DNA from: Chondrosia reniformis
Lineage: Eukaryota; Porifera; Demospongiae; Chondrillida; Chondrillidae
Direction: 5' to 3'
Length of the DNA: 64,000 bases
Assembly: GCA_947172415.1 (NCBI GenBank)
Contig: OX359197.1
Coordinates: 3,100,001-3,164,000 of the forward strand
In this document: in pieces, positions 1 through 10,374 of the stretch
How positions within the stretch are numbered: position 1 is the stretch's first letter
Layout of the letters: each line of letters begins with the position of its first letter
Notes under the pieces: generated by a model
The model's input: the letters and a program-made list of their open reading frames with translations, nothing else
Told to the model about the DNA's origin: nothing
Databases searched by the model: none
Program-made: the position numbers and the translations under genes

Positions 1-479
1 TTCCTGTTCTAGTTCTATTCCGTGGCTTCCCAGTATCAATCTGGCTACTTCAAGACAGTTCTCCTATGCTTTGAGCACTCCAGCCAATTTTTGTGTTTAA
101 CCACAAGAGCTGTGAGTGGATCATTTGCAGTATGGCGGTATCTTGCCAGATTCAAAACAGCCCTGTCGTGATCCAAAGGAAAACTACAGAGCCCTCTACC
201 ACCTTGAGAGTGAAGCAAGTTCACTCTCTCAATGGCAGAGTTATAGTGATGACACTGGTACTTTCTCATGATCTTTCTCACCATTCGGTCCTGTTTTGGA
301 AGCTCACTTTGTGTCCACCTCAAAACTGTGTAAGAGTATCTCAATAGAGAGGCAGACAACTTGTTAGAGGCTTCTGCAGTATTCTTACCATTGAGGTGAG
401 AGCCCCACACTTTGTGGAGTCTCCTCCTCAATTCGTTGATCAAGCAAGCTTTGATCTTGCTGTCATCTATATACTTCAA
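1..479 (-). pseudogene. LINE copy A: post-RT (thumb) region, continues off the window
   Basis: 144 codons in one frame from 479 to 45, continuing from the YKYLRLEQLFEV segment after a frameshift at about 470-480. It includes a conserved block with ERVNLLHSQGGRGLCSFPL, a Gly-Gly-Arg-Gly-Leu motif typical of the post-RT region in this LINE group. The equivalent stretch in copy B (8036-8866) is a single frame through the same point, so the break at about 475 is private to copy A: an extra TATA-containing insertion interrupts the CATCTA-CTTCAA junction. Confidence 0.75.
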
Positions 480-1650
480 ACAGTTGTTCTAGCCTTAGGT
501 ACTTATAAGTAGTACCTTTTTCAAGGCTCCTTATGGATTCTCCACTGTGTTCAGGGTTGTCTGGGCCAGCCAGAACTTTCCCCTTTTGCATGTGAGCTGT
601 TCCACACTTTCTCACTCCAAACCTTATGCCAATGGCATTTGAGGTTTTCTCCACACATTCCATGGCTTCCCTGAGTATATCAGGTCCTCCAGCATATATC
701 TTAAGGTCATCCATGTACAACAAGTGTTACATGGTGTTCCTTTCCCCATTATGCCAGAGAGTCTATCCCTTGGTTCTATTAAGAACTTGGGATATGGGAG
801 CTATGGACAGACAAAAGAGGAGTGGCGATAAGGAGTCTCCTTGGAAGAGTCCCCTGTTATATTTAACAAGGCTTCTCCTAACCACCTTCCCCACAGTCCT
901 CAACTCAAGTACAGTAGCCCAGTGTTTGGAGAAGAGCTCTATAGACCTCCGGATCCCACCTGGGCACCTGATGGTTTTTAGCACTTTCATCACCCACTTG
1001 TGAGGCACTCTGTCGTATACCTTCTCATAATCGATCCATGCCACACTAAGTGGCTTGCCAGTAATTTTGGCTTTTAGAACCATTGTTTGATCCAGCAGTA
1101 GACAGTCCACACAGCCCCACCTCCCTTTCCTCATGCCTTTTGGGCAATAGGCAAAAGATCATTAGGGTAGGTGTAAGTGATTAATTCTGATGCAATGTAT
1201 GCTGTGACAGCCTTGTGCATTGTGTTGAGACCCGCAATAGGTCGGTAGTTGGCTGCACTTTTCAGGTCATTTTTTGGGGATGAGTAGAGTGCGACTCCTT
1301 GTAAGCCAGTCAGGAACTGACAGATCTCCACTCACCACCTTCTGTAGTACATCTGCCAAGGAAGACTGTGCAGAGGGGAGTGCTTTCACCCAAAAAGTGT
1401 GCATGCAATCCAGGGCAGGGGCTAACCAGCTTTTTGCCTTTTTCAAGGCTTTCCACAGTTTGGTCTCATCAATGCTATCGGGACCTTCAGAGGAGGTTCT
1501 ACCCACCCTCTTTTTGGTTTCCTTTAGCCATTCTTTCACACCTGGGTCGTCTTTGTTGACCTTACCAAGAGTACCTACAATATTTGTCCAAAAGTCTCTT
1601 ACTACCTCAATTGAGACAGCTTCATTGGAGGTTGGAACATTGCCATTCAT
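463..1650 (-). pseudogene. LINE copy A: reverse transcriptase domain (broken)
   Basis: Four pieces of one RT domain lie in order on the minus strand. 1267-1650 ends with TLLIPKK (motif 1). 1131-1331 has YRPIAGLNTMHKAVT (motif 2). 763-1134 holds motif A (WIDYEKVYDRVPHKW) and motif B (GLFQGDSLSPLLFCLS). 463-723 holds the catalytic YMDDLKIYA (motif C). Frameshifts separate the first three pieces. Between motifs B and C the frame is kept but is interrupted by TAG (about 763-765) and, 12 codons further on, by TAA (about 727-729), just upstream of YMDD. Copy B has both stops at matching places. An active enzyme would copy element RNA into DNA at a nicked target; this one cannot be made full length. 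Confidence 0.85.
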
Positions 1651-2213
1651 CCGGAACTTCCTTTGGGTATTCCAAAGGTGCGTTCAGCCGATCTTCGCTC
1701 TTGTAGGGTCCAGACCCTGAGTTTCCCCGGTGTCTGTTCCCGAGTTCTGATCAGCACATTCAGGTTTAATGAATGGAACTCCCTCCTAAGCTTTCTTTGG
1801 AGTACTGTCTGGTGTTTGGTCATAGGATTATTACTTTGTTGACGCGCTATTTCCACATCCAACCAGGCAAGCAGTCTTCTAAACCTAAGGCCTTTGGCCT
1901 TCCTGTCACTTATGTGATCTCCTTGTCTCTTACTACTCATTTGATTGTCTGATTTCCTTCCATGGTTGCATGGCTGCGATTCGTTGGTTGTTTTTCCCCT
2001 CACAGCCATAGCAACAGAGTAGACCAGCCAGTTCAGGTGCCAGGCCGACCAAGGGCCTTCCTGCCACTCTTTCTCCACCCAATCATTGGCCTCCTGAAGC
2101 AGTACTGCATCAACATGGTTGAACCGCACCGCCCCACAGGGTTTTCTATCAGCAAAATCTCCAGGTTTCTTTCGGAGACAAGCATCTTTTGGTTTACCTA
2201 AAAGTTGCATCAT
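1647..2213 (-). pseudogene. LINE copy A: linker between DNA-binding region and RT
   Basis: A 188-codon open stretch, rich in Arg/Lys/Gln, with a central basic part (RKLRREFHSLNLNVLIRT). No catalytic motif is visible. Its position between the Myb-like region and RT, and the basic helical character, fit the poorly conserved linker of R2/NeSL-like proteins. The 2214-2470 stretch upstream is also element-derived but has no open frame of useful length. A GATCAT motif occurs twice there (about 2217 and 2244). Confidence 0.5.
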
Positions 2214-2470
2214 ATGATCATTGCCACTTGTCCTGGACTGGGATGATCATGTGTGGGAGTTTCAACAAGGCCTGTAAACAGCTCACCATTTTGTCCAGTC
2301 CCAGCCTGAACTTGGTGAGGCTCCTCCTGTCCCTGAGCTCACACACCTTCCTCCACAGTCTCAGTTAGGGTGGCTACACTACGAGAGTCAGGTTCCACAA
2401 GGTTTAGTCTTGAGAGACCTTGACCTCTTCGGATTCTATTAACTCTTGTAGTTAGCGCTACCTTTGTGGT

Positions 2471-3018
2471 TTAATGGTCTGGCATTTTAGCATTCCAAGC
2501 CTGGTACAACGGCTCGGCATACCCCTTTTCCATGGGCTTACTTTCTCGGTAGAGCTCCATGAGGATATTATCCCTCTGAAGGTTCCAGATCACCCCTTGG
2601 ATCCTTCTCCTTATAGAGGCACCTTGCGGTGCATCATTAACCAAATCTAAATCTCGGCTACCAGTTACTTGCAGTACTCCGACTCCTACCAAGTTCCTTT
2701 TGCTTGGAAGGCAAGGGTTCGACCGGTCTGAGGGAAATGTGGGTAGTTGCTCAGCCATTCCCGCTCTAAACACTTCTGATAGCCACCTCCTTTGGGTTCA
2801 GATCGCTCATAGCAATCAATTAGTGGCCTAACCATTTCCTCGGTCCAGATGGCTGGTTGGCCCGTCATGGGGACCGAAGAAAGGCTATTACATCCAGGTA
2901 CATCTACCTGTGATGCACCAGTCGAATCACTTATTCTGGTTGACCCAGGGTTTTCTTCACCACTGCTGCACCTAGGCCACAGGCTGTCTTGAAAATTGTT
3001 ATTCTCATGGCGCAACAT
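2471..3018 (-). pseudogene. LINE copy A: N-terminal Myb-like DNA-binding region
   Basis: Two overlapping frames (2686-3018, then 2471-2773) together give the N-terminal part of the LINE protein. The core reads WTEEMVRPLIDCYERSEP followed by a GYQK...W segment and an LAFQ motif. This matches the Trp/Cys-Tyr spaced Myb/SANT-like domain that precedes RT in many R2/NeSL-like elements of marine invertebrates, where it is thought to help target recognition. The second frame continues with a basic helix (IRRRIQGVIWNLQ). The frame change near 2690-2770 is a frameshift. The family assignment is from recalled consensus features, not a search. Confidence 0.6.
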
Positions 3019-3186
3019 AACCCAGTGAAGCTGCCAGATGGGGGGTTAGCCCATGCTGACAGGGAGGCTGATTTAGCCACAGTATGCCACATGAGGGGCT
3101 AAGCAACCTGCTCGGTCGGGGGGTTGAACTGGACAATACCCATCCTCTTGTCAGCCCGGAACCACAGCCTCCAATTCCCACGACCT
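3019..3186 (-). other. LINE copy A 5' leader
   Basis: 168 bp of GC-richer sequence between the first coding codons of copy A and the start of the satellite at 3187. By position it is the 5' untranslated end of the element. R2-group elements often carry an HDV-like self-cleaving ribozyme at the 5' end. I looked for such a fold and could not convince myself of one. G-runs occur at about 3041-3045 and 3117-3122. Confidence 0.45.
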
Positions 3187-4306
3187 TACAACTAGTACCT
3201 ATAACTTGTACCGAACTACTACATATCATTATTACATACACATATAACTGGTACCTAAAAATAATACATACACCTAGTACATACAATTTGTACATACAAA
3301 TAGTACATACAAATAGTACATACAACTAGTACATACAAGTAGTACATAAAACTAGTTCATATAACTAGTACATACAATCAGTACATACAACTAGTTCAAA
3401 CAATTAGAAAATACAACTACTACATAAAACTAATACCTATAATTCGTAAATATAACTTGTACTAGTACATACAACTTGTGCATAAAACTAGTACCTACAA
3501 CTAGTAAATTTTACCAGTACTAGTACATACAACTAGTTATCAGAACTAGTAAATGCAACTAGTACATAAAAAATACGCACAGTTAAAACATACAAATAGT
3601 ACACACAACTATTACATACAACTAGTATATAACTAGTATATACAACTAGTACATAAAACTAGTTCATGCAATTAGAACATACAAGTACTACATACAACTA
3701 GTACATACAATTAATACCTACAACTAGTAAATATAACTTGTACTTGTACATACAATTAATTCATACAACTATTACATACAACTAGTACATGCAACTTGTA
3801 CCTAGAACTAGTGAATATAACTAGGGCTAGTACATACAACTAGCACCTACCTAGTAGCTAGTATAACTAGTACTAGATCCAACAAGTAGTACATATACTA
3901 GTATATACAACTAGTACATACAACTAGTTCATATAACTAGTACAAGTAGCTACTACGTATAACTAGTACATACACAGAGAGCTAGTACATATAAATAGTA
4001 CATACCACAGTACATACAACTAGTACATAAAACTAGTTCATATTAGTTGTACATACAACTACTACATACAACTATAAACTAGTGCATGGAACTAGAACAT
4101 ATAACTAGTACACACCCCTAGTTCATAAAACTAGCACATACAACTAGTACTTATCTCTATAACATACACGTTTAACTAGTACATATAAATAGTCCATACA
4201 ACTAGTACATAAGACCAGCACAAACAACTAGTAAATACAACTAGTAACCATAACTAATAGTACTAGTACATACAACTAGTAAATGTAACTATTAAATATA
4301 ACTTGT

Positions 4307-4559
4307 TTAGCATAGTGAGCCAAGGATTCACAGAAGATCAAGATAAAGAAAAAGACAAAGACTCCCAGGATCACTGATGAAGGGTGGAATTCCCAGAAAT
4401 GGCTGTCTGACCCAGTGGAGAAGAAGATGAAAGAAGGGAAAGAAGGAAGAAAAGACTACTATATCTTCATCTAAAGCTCTCTTTAGGTTTAGTTCCCCTA
4501 TAGGCTCTTTTAACAGAATAGGCATATAGCATGTAGGAAAATGGTATCTTAGATTTTTC
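4307..4559 (+). mobile_element. Solo terminal repeat (PLTR) of a Naiad-like PLE, copy 1
   Basis: A 253-bp island, about 90% identical (by eye) to the reverse complement of 14410-14662 and of the left terminal repeat of the PLE at 18736-22299. No element body is attached. Its + strand corresponds to the PLE sense strand and carries the hammerhead-like motif at 4363-4418. Boundaries are set by the return to 13-bp units on both sides; I could not define a target-site duplication. It may be a solo PLTR or a small non-autonomous element mobilised by PLE proteins. Confidence 0.7.
4363..4418 (+). ncRNA. Hammerhead ribozyme-like motif (PLTR copy 1)
   Basis: CTGATGA core at 4374-4380, stem II arms GGG (4382-4384) and CCC (4392-4394), GAAA at 4396-4399, a two-pair stem III closing on GTC at 4405-4407, and stem I halves on each side (GGATCA before the core, TGACCC after GTC) with a mismatch. 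This is the type I layout known from PLE terminal repeats. The A.A apposition at the base of stem II and the T after GAAA are departures from the ideal core, so activity is uncertain. Confidence 0.6.
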
Positions 4560-7048
4560 TTATACTAGTACATGCAACTAGTACACAGAAATAGTACATA
4601 AAACTATGCAAATAACTAGTACTTAACAAGTACATACAATTAGTACATACAACTAGTTCAAACAATTAGAACACACAACTACTACATATAACTAATACCT
4701 ATAATTAGTAAATTTAACTTGTACCAGTACAAACAACTAGTGCATGAAATTAGTACCTACAACTAGTAAATATTACCAGTACTAGTACATACAACTAGTT
4801 ATTAGAACTAGTATATGCAACTACTACATAACTAATAGATAAAGTTAATACATACAACTAGTACACACAACTAGTACAGACAACTAGAATATACAACTAA
4901 TACATACAACTAGTATATAACAACTACATGCAACTAGTACATGCAACTAGTTCTTACAACAATTACATTCAACTAATACATACAACCAGTACTTACAACT
5001 AGTAAATATAACAAGTACTAGTACGTACAACTAGTACATACAACTAGTGGCTACAGTTAGGAAATACTACCAGTACTAGTACATACCACTAGTTAATATT
5101 ACTAGTACATACAACTTGTATATAACTAGTACATTCATCTAATATAATTAATTAATATAACTAGGACTTGTACATACAACTAATACCTACTAAGTATCCA
5201 GTATTACTACTACTAGAACCTACAACTAGTATATATAACAGGCACATACACCTAGTTCATACTACGAGTACATACAAATAGTACATACAACTAGTACATA
5301 CAAGCAGTACATTCAACTAGGACATACAACTAGTTAATACAATTCATACAACTAGTATTTACATCTAGTATATAACTAGTTGCTACAAGTAGTACATACA
5401 ACTAGTTCATACAATTAGAACACACAACTACTACATGAAAGTTGTCCATGCAACTAATACCTAAAACTAGTAAACATAACTTGTATTAGTACATACAACT
5501 AGTACATGCAACTAGTATTTACAACTAGTAAATATAACCAGTAATAGTACATACAACTAGAGAATACAAGTAGTACATAAACCTAGTCCATGAAATTAAT
5601 TCGTATAACTAGTACATACACATAGAGCTTGTACATATAAATAGTACATACCATAGTACATACAACTAGTACATACAACCAGTTCATATTAGTTCTACAT
5701 ACAACTACTACATACAACTAGAAACTAGTGTATGGAAATAGAACATATGACTAGTACATACCACTAGTTCATACAACTGGAACATAAAACTAGAACTCCA
5801 ACTGCGACATATAATTATTCCATACAACTAGTACATACAACTAGTACTACAACTAGTACATACAACTGGTACATAAAACCAGTACAAACAACTAGTAAAT
5901 ACAACTAGTAAATATAACGAATAAATAAAACTTGTACTAGTACATACAACTAGTAAATGTAACTATTAAATATAACTTGTACTAGCAGATACAACTAGTA
6001 GATACCACTAGTACCTACTTAGTACCTAGTTTTACTAGTACTGGAACTTACAACTAGTACTTATAACTAGTACCGAACTACTACATATAATTAGTATATA
6101 CACATATAACTGGTAAATATAAATATTACATACACCTAGTACATACAATTTGTACATACAAATAGTACATACAAATAGTACATACAACTAGTACATACAA
6201 GTAGTACATAAAACTAGTGCATACAACTAGTACACAGAACTAGTACTTAAAAACTAGTTCATATAACTAGTACACACAATTAGTACATGCAACTAGTTCA
6301 AACAATTAGAACATACAACTACTACATACAACTAATACCTATAATTAGTAAATATAACTTGTACTAGTACATACAACTTGTGCATAAAACTAGTACCTCC
6401 AACTAGTAAATATTACCAGTACTAGTACATACAACTAGTTATTAGAACTAGTACATGCAACTAGTACATAAGTAATACACACAGTTAATACATACAAATA
6501 GTACACACAACTATTACATACAACTAGTATATAACTAGTAAATATAACTAGTACATAAAACTAGTTCATGCAATTAGAACATACAAGTACTACATACAAC
6601 TAGTAAATATAACTTGTACTTGTACATACAACTAATTCATACAACTATTACATTCAACTAGTACATACAACTAGAACCTACCCAGTACCTTACATAACTA
6701 GCACAAGAATCAACAACTAGTATATACAACTATTATATACATACAACTAGGATATACTACTAGTTCATAGAACGAATACATAATACTAGAACATACAACT
6801 TGTATATGCAACTAGTACATAACTAGTACATACACATACTACATTTAACACATATATCTTGTAATTATAAATAGTATATACAACTAGTATATACAGCTAG
6901 TGCATACAACTAGTACATATAACTAGTACACAAACATACAACAAGTACATACAATTAGCACATACAACTAGTACATTCAACTAGTACATACAGCTAGGAC
7001 AAACAGCCAAGACAAAAACAAAAGCCTTAACGGAGAACCTTGTTACTT

Positions 7049-7072
7049 CTTGCCTTAGTGTACTAAGGCAAG
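7049..7072. repeat. Perfect hairpin in LINE 3' UTR
   Basis: Arms CTTGCCTTAGT (7049-7059) and ACTAAGGCAAG (7062-7072) with a 2-bp centre. It lies about 35 bp from the 3' end of LINE copy B, where a structure recognised by the element's own RT would be expected. That role is inference. Confidence 0.7.
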
Positions 7073-7279
7073 GAGTATCTGGCTTGGACAACCCTCAGTC
7101 AGTTATATTTTCCTTTCTTTGGGTTTTTAGCCAGAAGCATCGGCTTTGCCTCCTTCCGGCAACAGCAGACGGGTGCACGTCGGGCCAAAGTTGACCGTCA
7201 TAATAGGAGGGAGTACCTCCATACACCAATCCACCACTGCTTTCCAGAGGTCGACAGGCAAGGACTGGGACAGGACTAC

Positions 7280-7675
7280 TTATCGTCCAGGCCCCAATCC
7301 CTCAACAGATAGATGTCGCCTAAATATCCTCACAGCCGAACAGAGAACAGTTCTCTGCATGGCTCTCATCACTTCTACTACACTTTTTGACAGCTTTGGA
7401 ATTCCCCTAAGGTCTTCAAGGAGCATGTCCACTGTCCCCAAAGCACCAATTATCATTGGGACTACCTTAATTCGGTAGCCCCTAAATTGTTTCCTCATAT
7501 CAGCCGCCAGCTTCTGGTTCTTTTGGAACTTCTCTTGCCATCTTCCATTAATATTGTTGTCAGTAGGAACTGACATCTCAATAATGAAGATGGACTTACA
7601 TAGCCGATCCTCAACCACTAAGTCTGGCCTTCTTTCTGTCATTTCATCATCTGTAGGGATACTAGGATCCCACAA
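7280..7675 (-). pseudogene. LINE copy B: C-terminal restriction-like endonuclease
   Basis: A single open frame of 131 codons. It shows RRPDLVVEDRLCKSIFIIEM, the R-PD-x14-(D/E) signature of the PD-(D/E)xK endonuclease of R2/NeSL-group LINEs, followed by a basic stretch (WQEKFQKNQKLAADMRKQ), then VVPMIIGALGTVDMLLEDL and a C-terminal helix with RTVLCSAVRIFRRHL. All are hallmarks of this family's C terminus. The enzyme would nick the target strand to prime reverse transcription. The catalytic Pro-Asp and Glu are present, so this domain looks intact even though the rest of the protein is not. Confidence 0.85.
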
Positions 7676-8035
7676 GATTTTGACAGCCCTATTCGCATAG
7701 ACTGGTTTTGCTTCTAGTTTGTATCAGGGCTCTTCCTCCTTGAATCCATATTCTTTCAACAGTCTCCACAACACTATCAGTATTGCCCGGTCATGTCTCT
7801 CTTTGTAGAGAGAAATCCCTTTGGCTCACACATGTTTAGTATGTGCTTGACTGTTTCCATAGCTTTGCCACATTCTCTGCACATTAAGAGGCAAGAATTC
7901 CTCAGAATCCTATTTCAGTACCACCTAGTGTGCAGCAAGAATCAGAGGCTCAGTTTGAGGTCTGAGTCTCCCTTCAGAAAGCCACACATAAGACTCCCTA
8001 TTTGTGACTTGTCTGTGGTATGAGCCCTGGTGAGA
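7676..8035 (-). pseudogene. LINE copy B: zinc-knuckle region between RT and endonuclease
   Basis: No single frame stays open, but at 7828-7881 the minus strand reads CRECGKAMETVKHILNMC, i.e. C-x2-C-x8-H-x4-C. This is the CCHC knuckle found just before the endonuclease in R2/NeSL-like proteins, where it contributes to nucleic-acid binding. Flanking sequence decodes to element-like residues in alternating frames, so there are frameshifts on each side. The knuckle's four ligands are all present. Confidence 0.7.
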
Positions 8036-8866
8036 CTATTCGGCTAGGTTACTTTTTAACCTTTCAGTCTGAGCCTCCCGGAGGTCACGTGCCACTCTCC
8101 TCCATTCTCTTACACTATTTTGTGAGGGATCTGTCTTTAGCCACATTTCCGGTTCTAGTTCAATTCTTTGGCTTCCCAGTATCAATCTGGCTTCTTTCAA
8201 GACAGTCCTCCTATGCTTTGAGCACTCCAGCCAATTTTTGTGTTTAACCACAAGAGCTGTGAGTGGATCATTTGCAGTATGGAGGTATCTTGCCAGATTC
8301 AAAACAGTCCTGTCGTGATCCAAAGGAAAACTACAGAGCCCTCTACCACCTTGAGAGCAAGGCAGGTTCACTCTCTCAATGGCAGAGTTATAGTGATGAC
8401 ACTGGTACTTTCTCATGATCTTTCTCACCATTCAGTCCTGTTTTGGAAGCTCACTTTGTGTCCACCTCAAAACTGTGTAAGAGTATCTCAATAGAGAGGT
8501 ACACAACATGTTAGAGGCTTCTGCAGTATTCTTACCATTGAGGTGAGAGCCCCACACTTTGTGGAGTCTCCTCCTCAATTCGTTGATCAAGCAAGCTTTG
8601 ACCTTGCTGTCATCTACCTCAAACAGTTGTTCTAGCCCTAGGTACTTATAAGTAGTACCTTTTTCAAGGCTCCTTATGGATTCTTCACTGCGTTCAGGGT
8701 TGTCTGGGCCAGTCAGAACTTTCCCCTTTTGCATGTGAGCTGTTCCACACTTTCTCACTCCAAACCTCATGCCAATGGCATTTGAGGTTTTCTCCACACA
8801 TTCCATGGCTTCCCTGAGTTTATCAGGCCCTCCAGCATATATCTTAAGGTCATCCATGTACAACAA
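8036..8866 (-). pseudogene. LINE copy B: RT motif C and thumb region
   Basis: Two open stretches in the same frame (8432-8866 and 8036-8431), separated by a TGA stop at about 8432-8434. The first begins just upstream of YMDDLKIYA and includes YKYLGLEQLFEV. The second has the SQGGRGLCSFPL block and ends in a Glu/Arg-rich helix. The motif B-C interval upstream (8867-8930) holds the same TAG and TAA stops as copy A. The element ends 5' at about 9012, so motifs 1, 2 and A are missing. Confidence 0.8.
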
Positions 8867-9014
8867 GTGTTACATGGTGTTCCTTTCCCCATTATGCCAG
8901 AGGGTCTATCCCTTGGCTCTGTTAAGAACTTGGGATATGGGAGCTATGGACAGACAAAAGAGGAGTGGCGATAAGGAGTCTCCTTGGAAGAGTCTCCTGT
9001 TATATTTAACAGGA

Positions 9015-9034
9015 ACACACACACACACACACAC
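9015..9034 (+). repeat. CA dinucleotide tract at LINE 5' junction
   Basis: About ten CA units sit between the truncated 5' end of LINE copy B and resumed satellite. The related satellite copy at 16620-16650 lacks them, so the tract arose with or after insertion, perhaps as filler DNA at the 5' junction. Confidence 0.8.
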
Positions 9035-9811
9035 ACCTACTACATATAACACATATATCTTGTAATTATAAATAGTATATACAAATAGTATATACAGCTA
9101 GTGCATACAACTAGTACATATAACTAGTACACAAACATATAACTAGTACATAGACACATAACTGGTTCTTATAAATAGTACATACACATAGTACATACAA
9201 AGAGTAGATACAACTAGTACATACAACTAGTACATACAACTATAAACTAGCACATACAACTAGTTCATAGAACGAGTACATAATACTAGAAATTACAACT
9301 TGTATATACAACTAGTACATAGCTACAACATACAACTTGTTTATATGTAAAACTAGTACGTACAACTCATACATAACTACTATAACTAGTAAAAATAACT
9401 AGTACTAGTACATAAAACTATTGCATACAACTTGTACATGCAACTAGTACATACAACTAGTACAACCAAATAGTACACACAACTAGTACATACAACTAAT
9501 ACATACAACTAATACAAAAAAGGACATATAGCTAGTACATACACCTACTACATATAACTAGTACATACACATATACCTAGAAATTATAAATAGTACATGC
9601 AACTAGTACACACAGTTAGTGAATACAGCTAGTACATATAGCTAGCACACAAACATAAAGTTGGTACTTATAAATAATACATACACATAGTACATACAAC
9701 TAGTATATACAACTGGTACACACAACTATAAACTTGTACATACAACTAGTTCATAGAACAAGTACTTAATACTAGAACGTACGACTTGTATAAAAAAGTA
9801 GTACATAGCTT
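9035..9811 (+). repeat. 13-bp satellite, + orientation, block 2
   Basis: Continuation of the array after LINE copy B. 9043-9140 nearly duplicates 6845-6950 (a run with CATATATCTTGTAATTATAAATAG followed by TATATACAGCTAGTGC) in the same orientation, so this is a second higher-order copy rather than the direct continuation of block 1. Confidence 0.9.
9800..9811. repeat. Target-site duplication of PLE copy 1 (left half)
   Basis: AGTACATAGCTT here is repeated at 11249-11260, directly flanking PLE copy 1 on both sides. The word is a variant of the satellite unit, so part of the match could be coincidence, but both copies abut element ends recognisable from the other PLE copies. Confidence 0.7.
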
Positions 9812-9879
9812 ATCTTTGTAAAGGTTCATCTTTCGTCTATTAGAAGGTCTAGAGACGCAGTTTTTTCAAATTCTTCTGT

Positions 9880-9926
9880 CTGCCAAACCTTTCGACCCAG
9901 GGGGTCTTTTTCAGTGACTGGTGTTG
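9880..9926 (-). ncRNA. Degenerate hammerhead-like motif of PLE copy 1
   Basis: The copy-1 counterpart of the motif described at 51281-51325. The core reads CTGAAAA instead of CTGAAGA, and GAAA is followed by GG instead of CG, so it is unlikely to be active. Confidence 0.35.
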
Positions 9927-9945
9927 GTCTTCAAGGTGTCTTAAT

Positions 9946-10332
9946 TTATAGGCATCCTTTCCCGCCATTTTTGATTACCTCATCAATGATGTCATCGGTT
10001 ACATCATTTCCGGAAGAAGGAGAGGTGAAGGGAGTATTCAGAAAAAAGGGTTTCCAACCACTTCTTAGTACAAATCCTTGATCTAAGTTCATTCTTGCCC
10101 GACATTGTTGGATCTTCAAGGCTTCCTTAATTCTTTTTCTGTACCAGTTCTCTTCCTTCTCCAACACTCTGGCTTGGCTCCACTCAATTGGATGGCCAGT
10201 TTTTAGGGAGTGAACAGCTAAGCCGTTGTTCACATCCCCCATCATGACTTTTAGCGTTCTTCCAGTTTCTCCAGTGTACACTGCAGGGCAACTAGAACAT
10301 GGGATCTGGTAAACGACACCTTTAATATCCAT
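9946..10332 (-). pseudogene. PLE copy 1: GIY-YIG endonuclease domain
   Basis: The minus strand reads VVYQIPCSSCPAVYTGETGR, the PLE form of the GIY-YIG motif with its CxxC pair, then continues to the C terminus of the protein ending at TAA near 9946. Compared with copies 2-4 it lacks about ten residues just after TGRTLKV (the R-x-x-EHKRAVR stretch), an in-frame deletion that removes conserved positions of the nuclease fold. The domain would cut target DNA for integration; this copy is probably inactive. Confidence 0.85.
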
Positions 10333-10374
10333 GGTAGGCTGGGGTTGTTTAGGCCTAGAGAGGATACTCCTCAG

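Larger units (their letters stand above)
1..3186 (-). mobile_element. NeSL/R2-type non-LTR retrotransposon, copy A (decayed, cut by window edge)
   Basis: Read on the minus strand this is a LINE running from a short 5' leader at about 3186 through a Myb-like N-terminal region, a linker, a reverse transcriptase and the post-RT region, leaving the window at base 1. Copy B (7015-9012) supplies the missing 3' part: base 1 here aligns with about 8149 there, so the zinc knuckle and restriction-like endonuclease lie outside the window. The domain order (N-terminal DNA-binding region, RT, knuckle, PD-(D/E)xK endonuclease) is that of the R2/NeSL/CRE group, which nick DNA and prime cDNA synthesis at the cut. 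The reading frame changes several times and has premature stops, so it is dead. Where it can be compared, it is nearly identical to copy B. Confidence 0.85.
3187..7014 (+). repeat. Degenerate 13-bp minisatellite, + orientation, block 1
   Basis: The unit is ACTAGTACATACA; its first six bases are the palindrome ACTAGT. Units differ from the consensus at many positions, mostly by substitution, while the 13-bp register is usually kept; occasional 19-bp steps come from an inserted ACTAGT-like hexamer. Because 13 is not a multiple of 3, each frame meets the TAG in ACTAGT every 39 bp, so no frame stays open and the array is non-coding. A higher-order layer is visible: 3187-3690 and 6058-6590 share the same succession of unit variants (a CCGAACTACTAC unit, repeated TACAAATAG units, a TTATTAGAAC or TTATCAGAAC unit), about 2.87 kb apart. 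Confidence 0.95.
7015..9012 (-). mobile_element. NeSL/R2-type LINE, copy B (5'-truncated, complete 3' end)
   Basis: Minus-strand copy starting inside RT at about 9012 (just upstream of the YMDD box) and running through thumb, zinc knuckle and endonuclease to a 3' UTR ending near 7015. The 5' truncation is typical of target-primed reverse transcription. The related satellite stretch at 16595-16650 is an approximate empty site: there AAGACA is followed by TATAACTAGTACATACACCTAC, and here the LINE lies between AAGACA and a CA tract leading to CACCTACTAC, so about 16 bp of target seem to be missing. No target-site duplication is evident. It aligns with copy A over 8149-9012 with only a few per cent difference. 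Confidence 0.85.

Noticed and set aside
3019-3186. HDV-like ribozyme in the LINE 5' leader
   Set aside because: I could not build the nested double pseudoknot by eye; a covariance search would be decisive.
3187-7014. CRISPR-like array (regular short repeats)
   Set aside because: The units are adjacent 13-mers without spacers, in an invertebrate-type genome with retrotransposons; this is a minisatellite.
7146-7478. Plus-strand open frame of 110 codons opposite the LINE endonuclease
   Set aside because: Antisense shadow of the well-supported endonuclease frame. The same holds for frames opposite RT in the PLE copies (for example 10519-10761, 51764-52108, 52354-52716).
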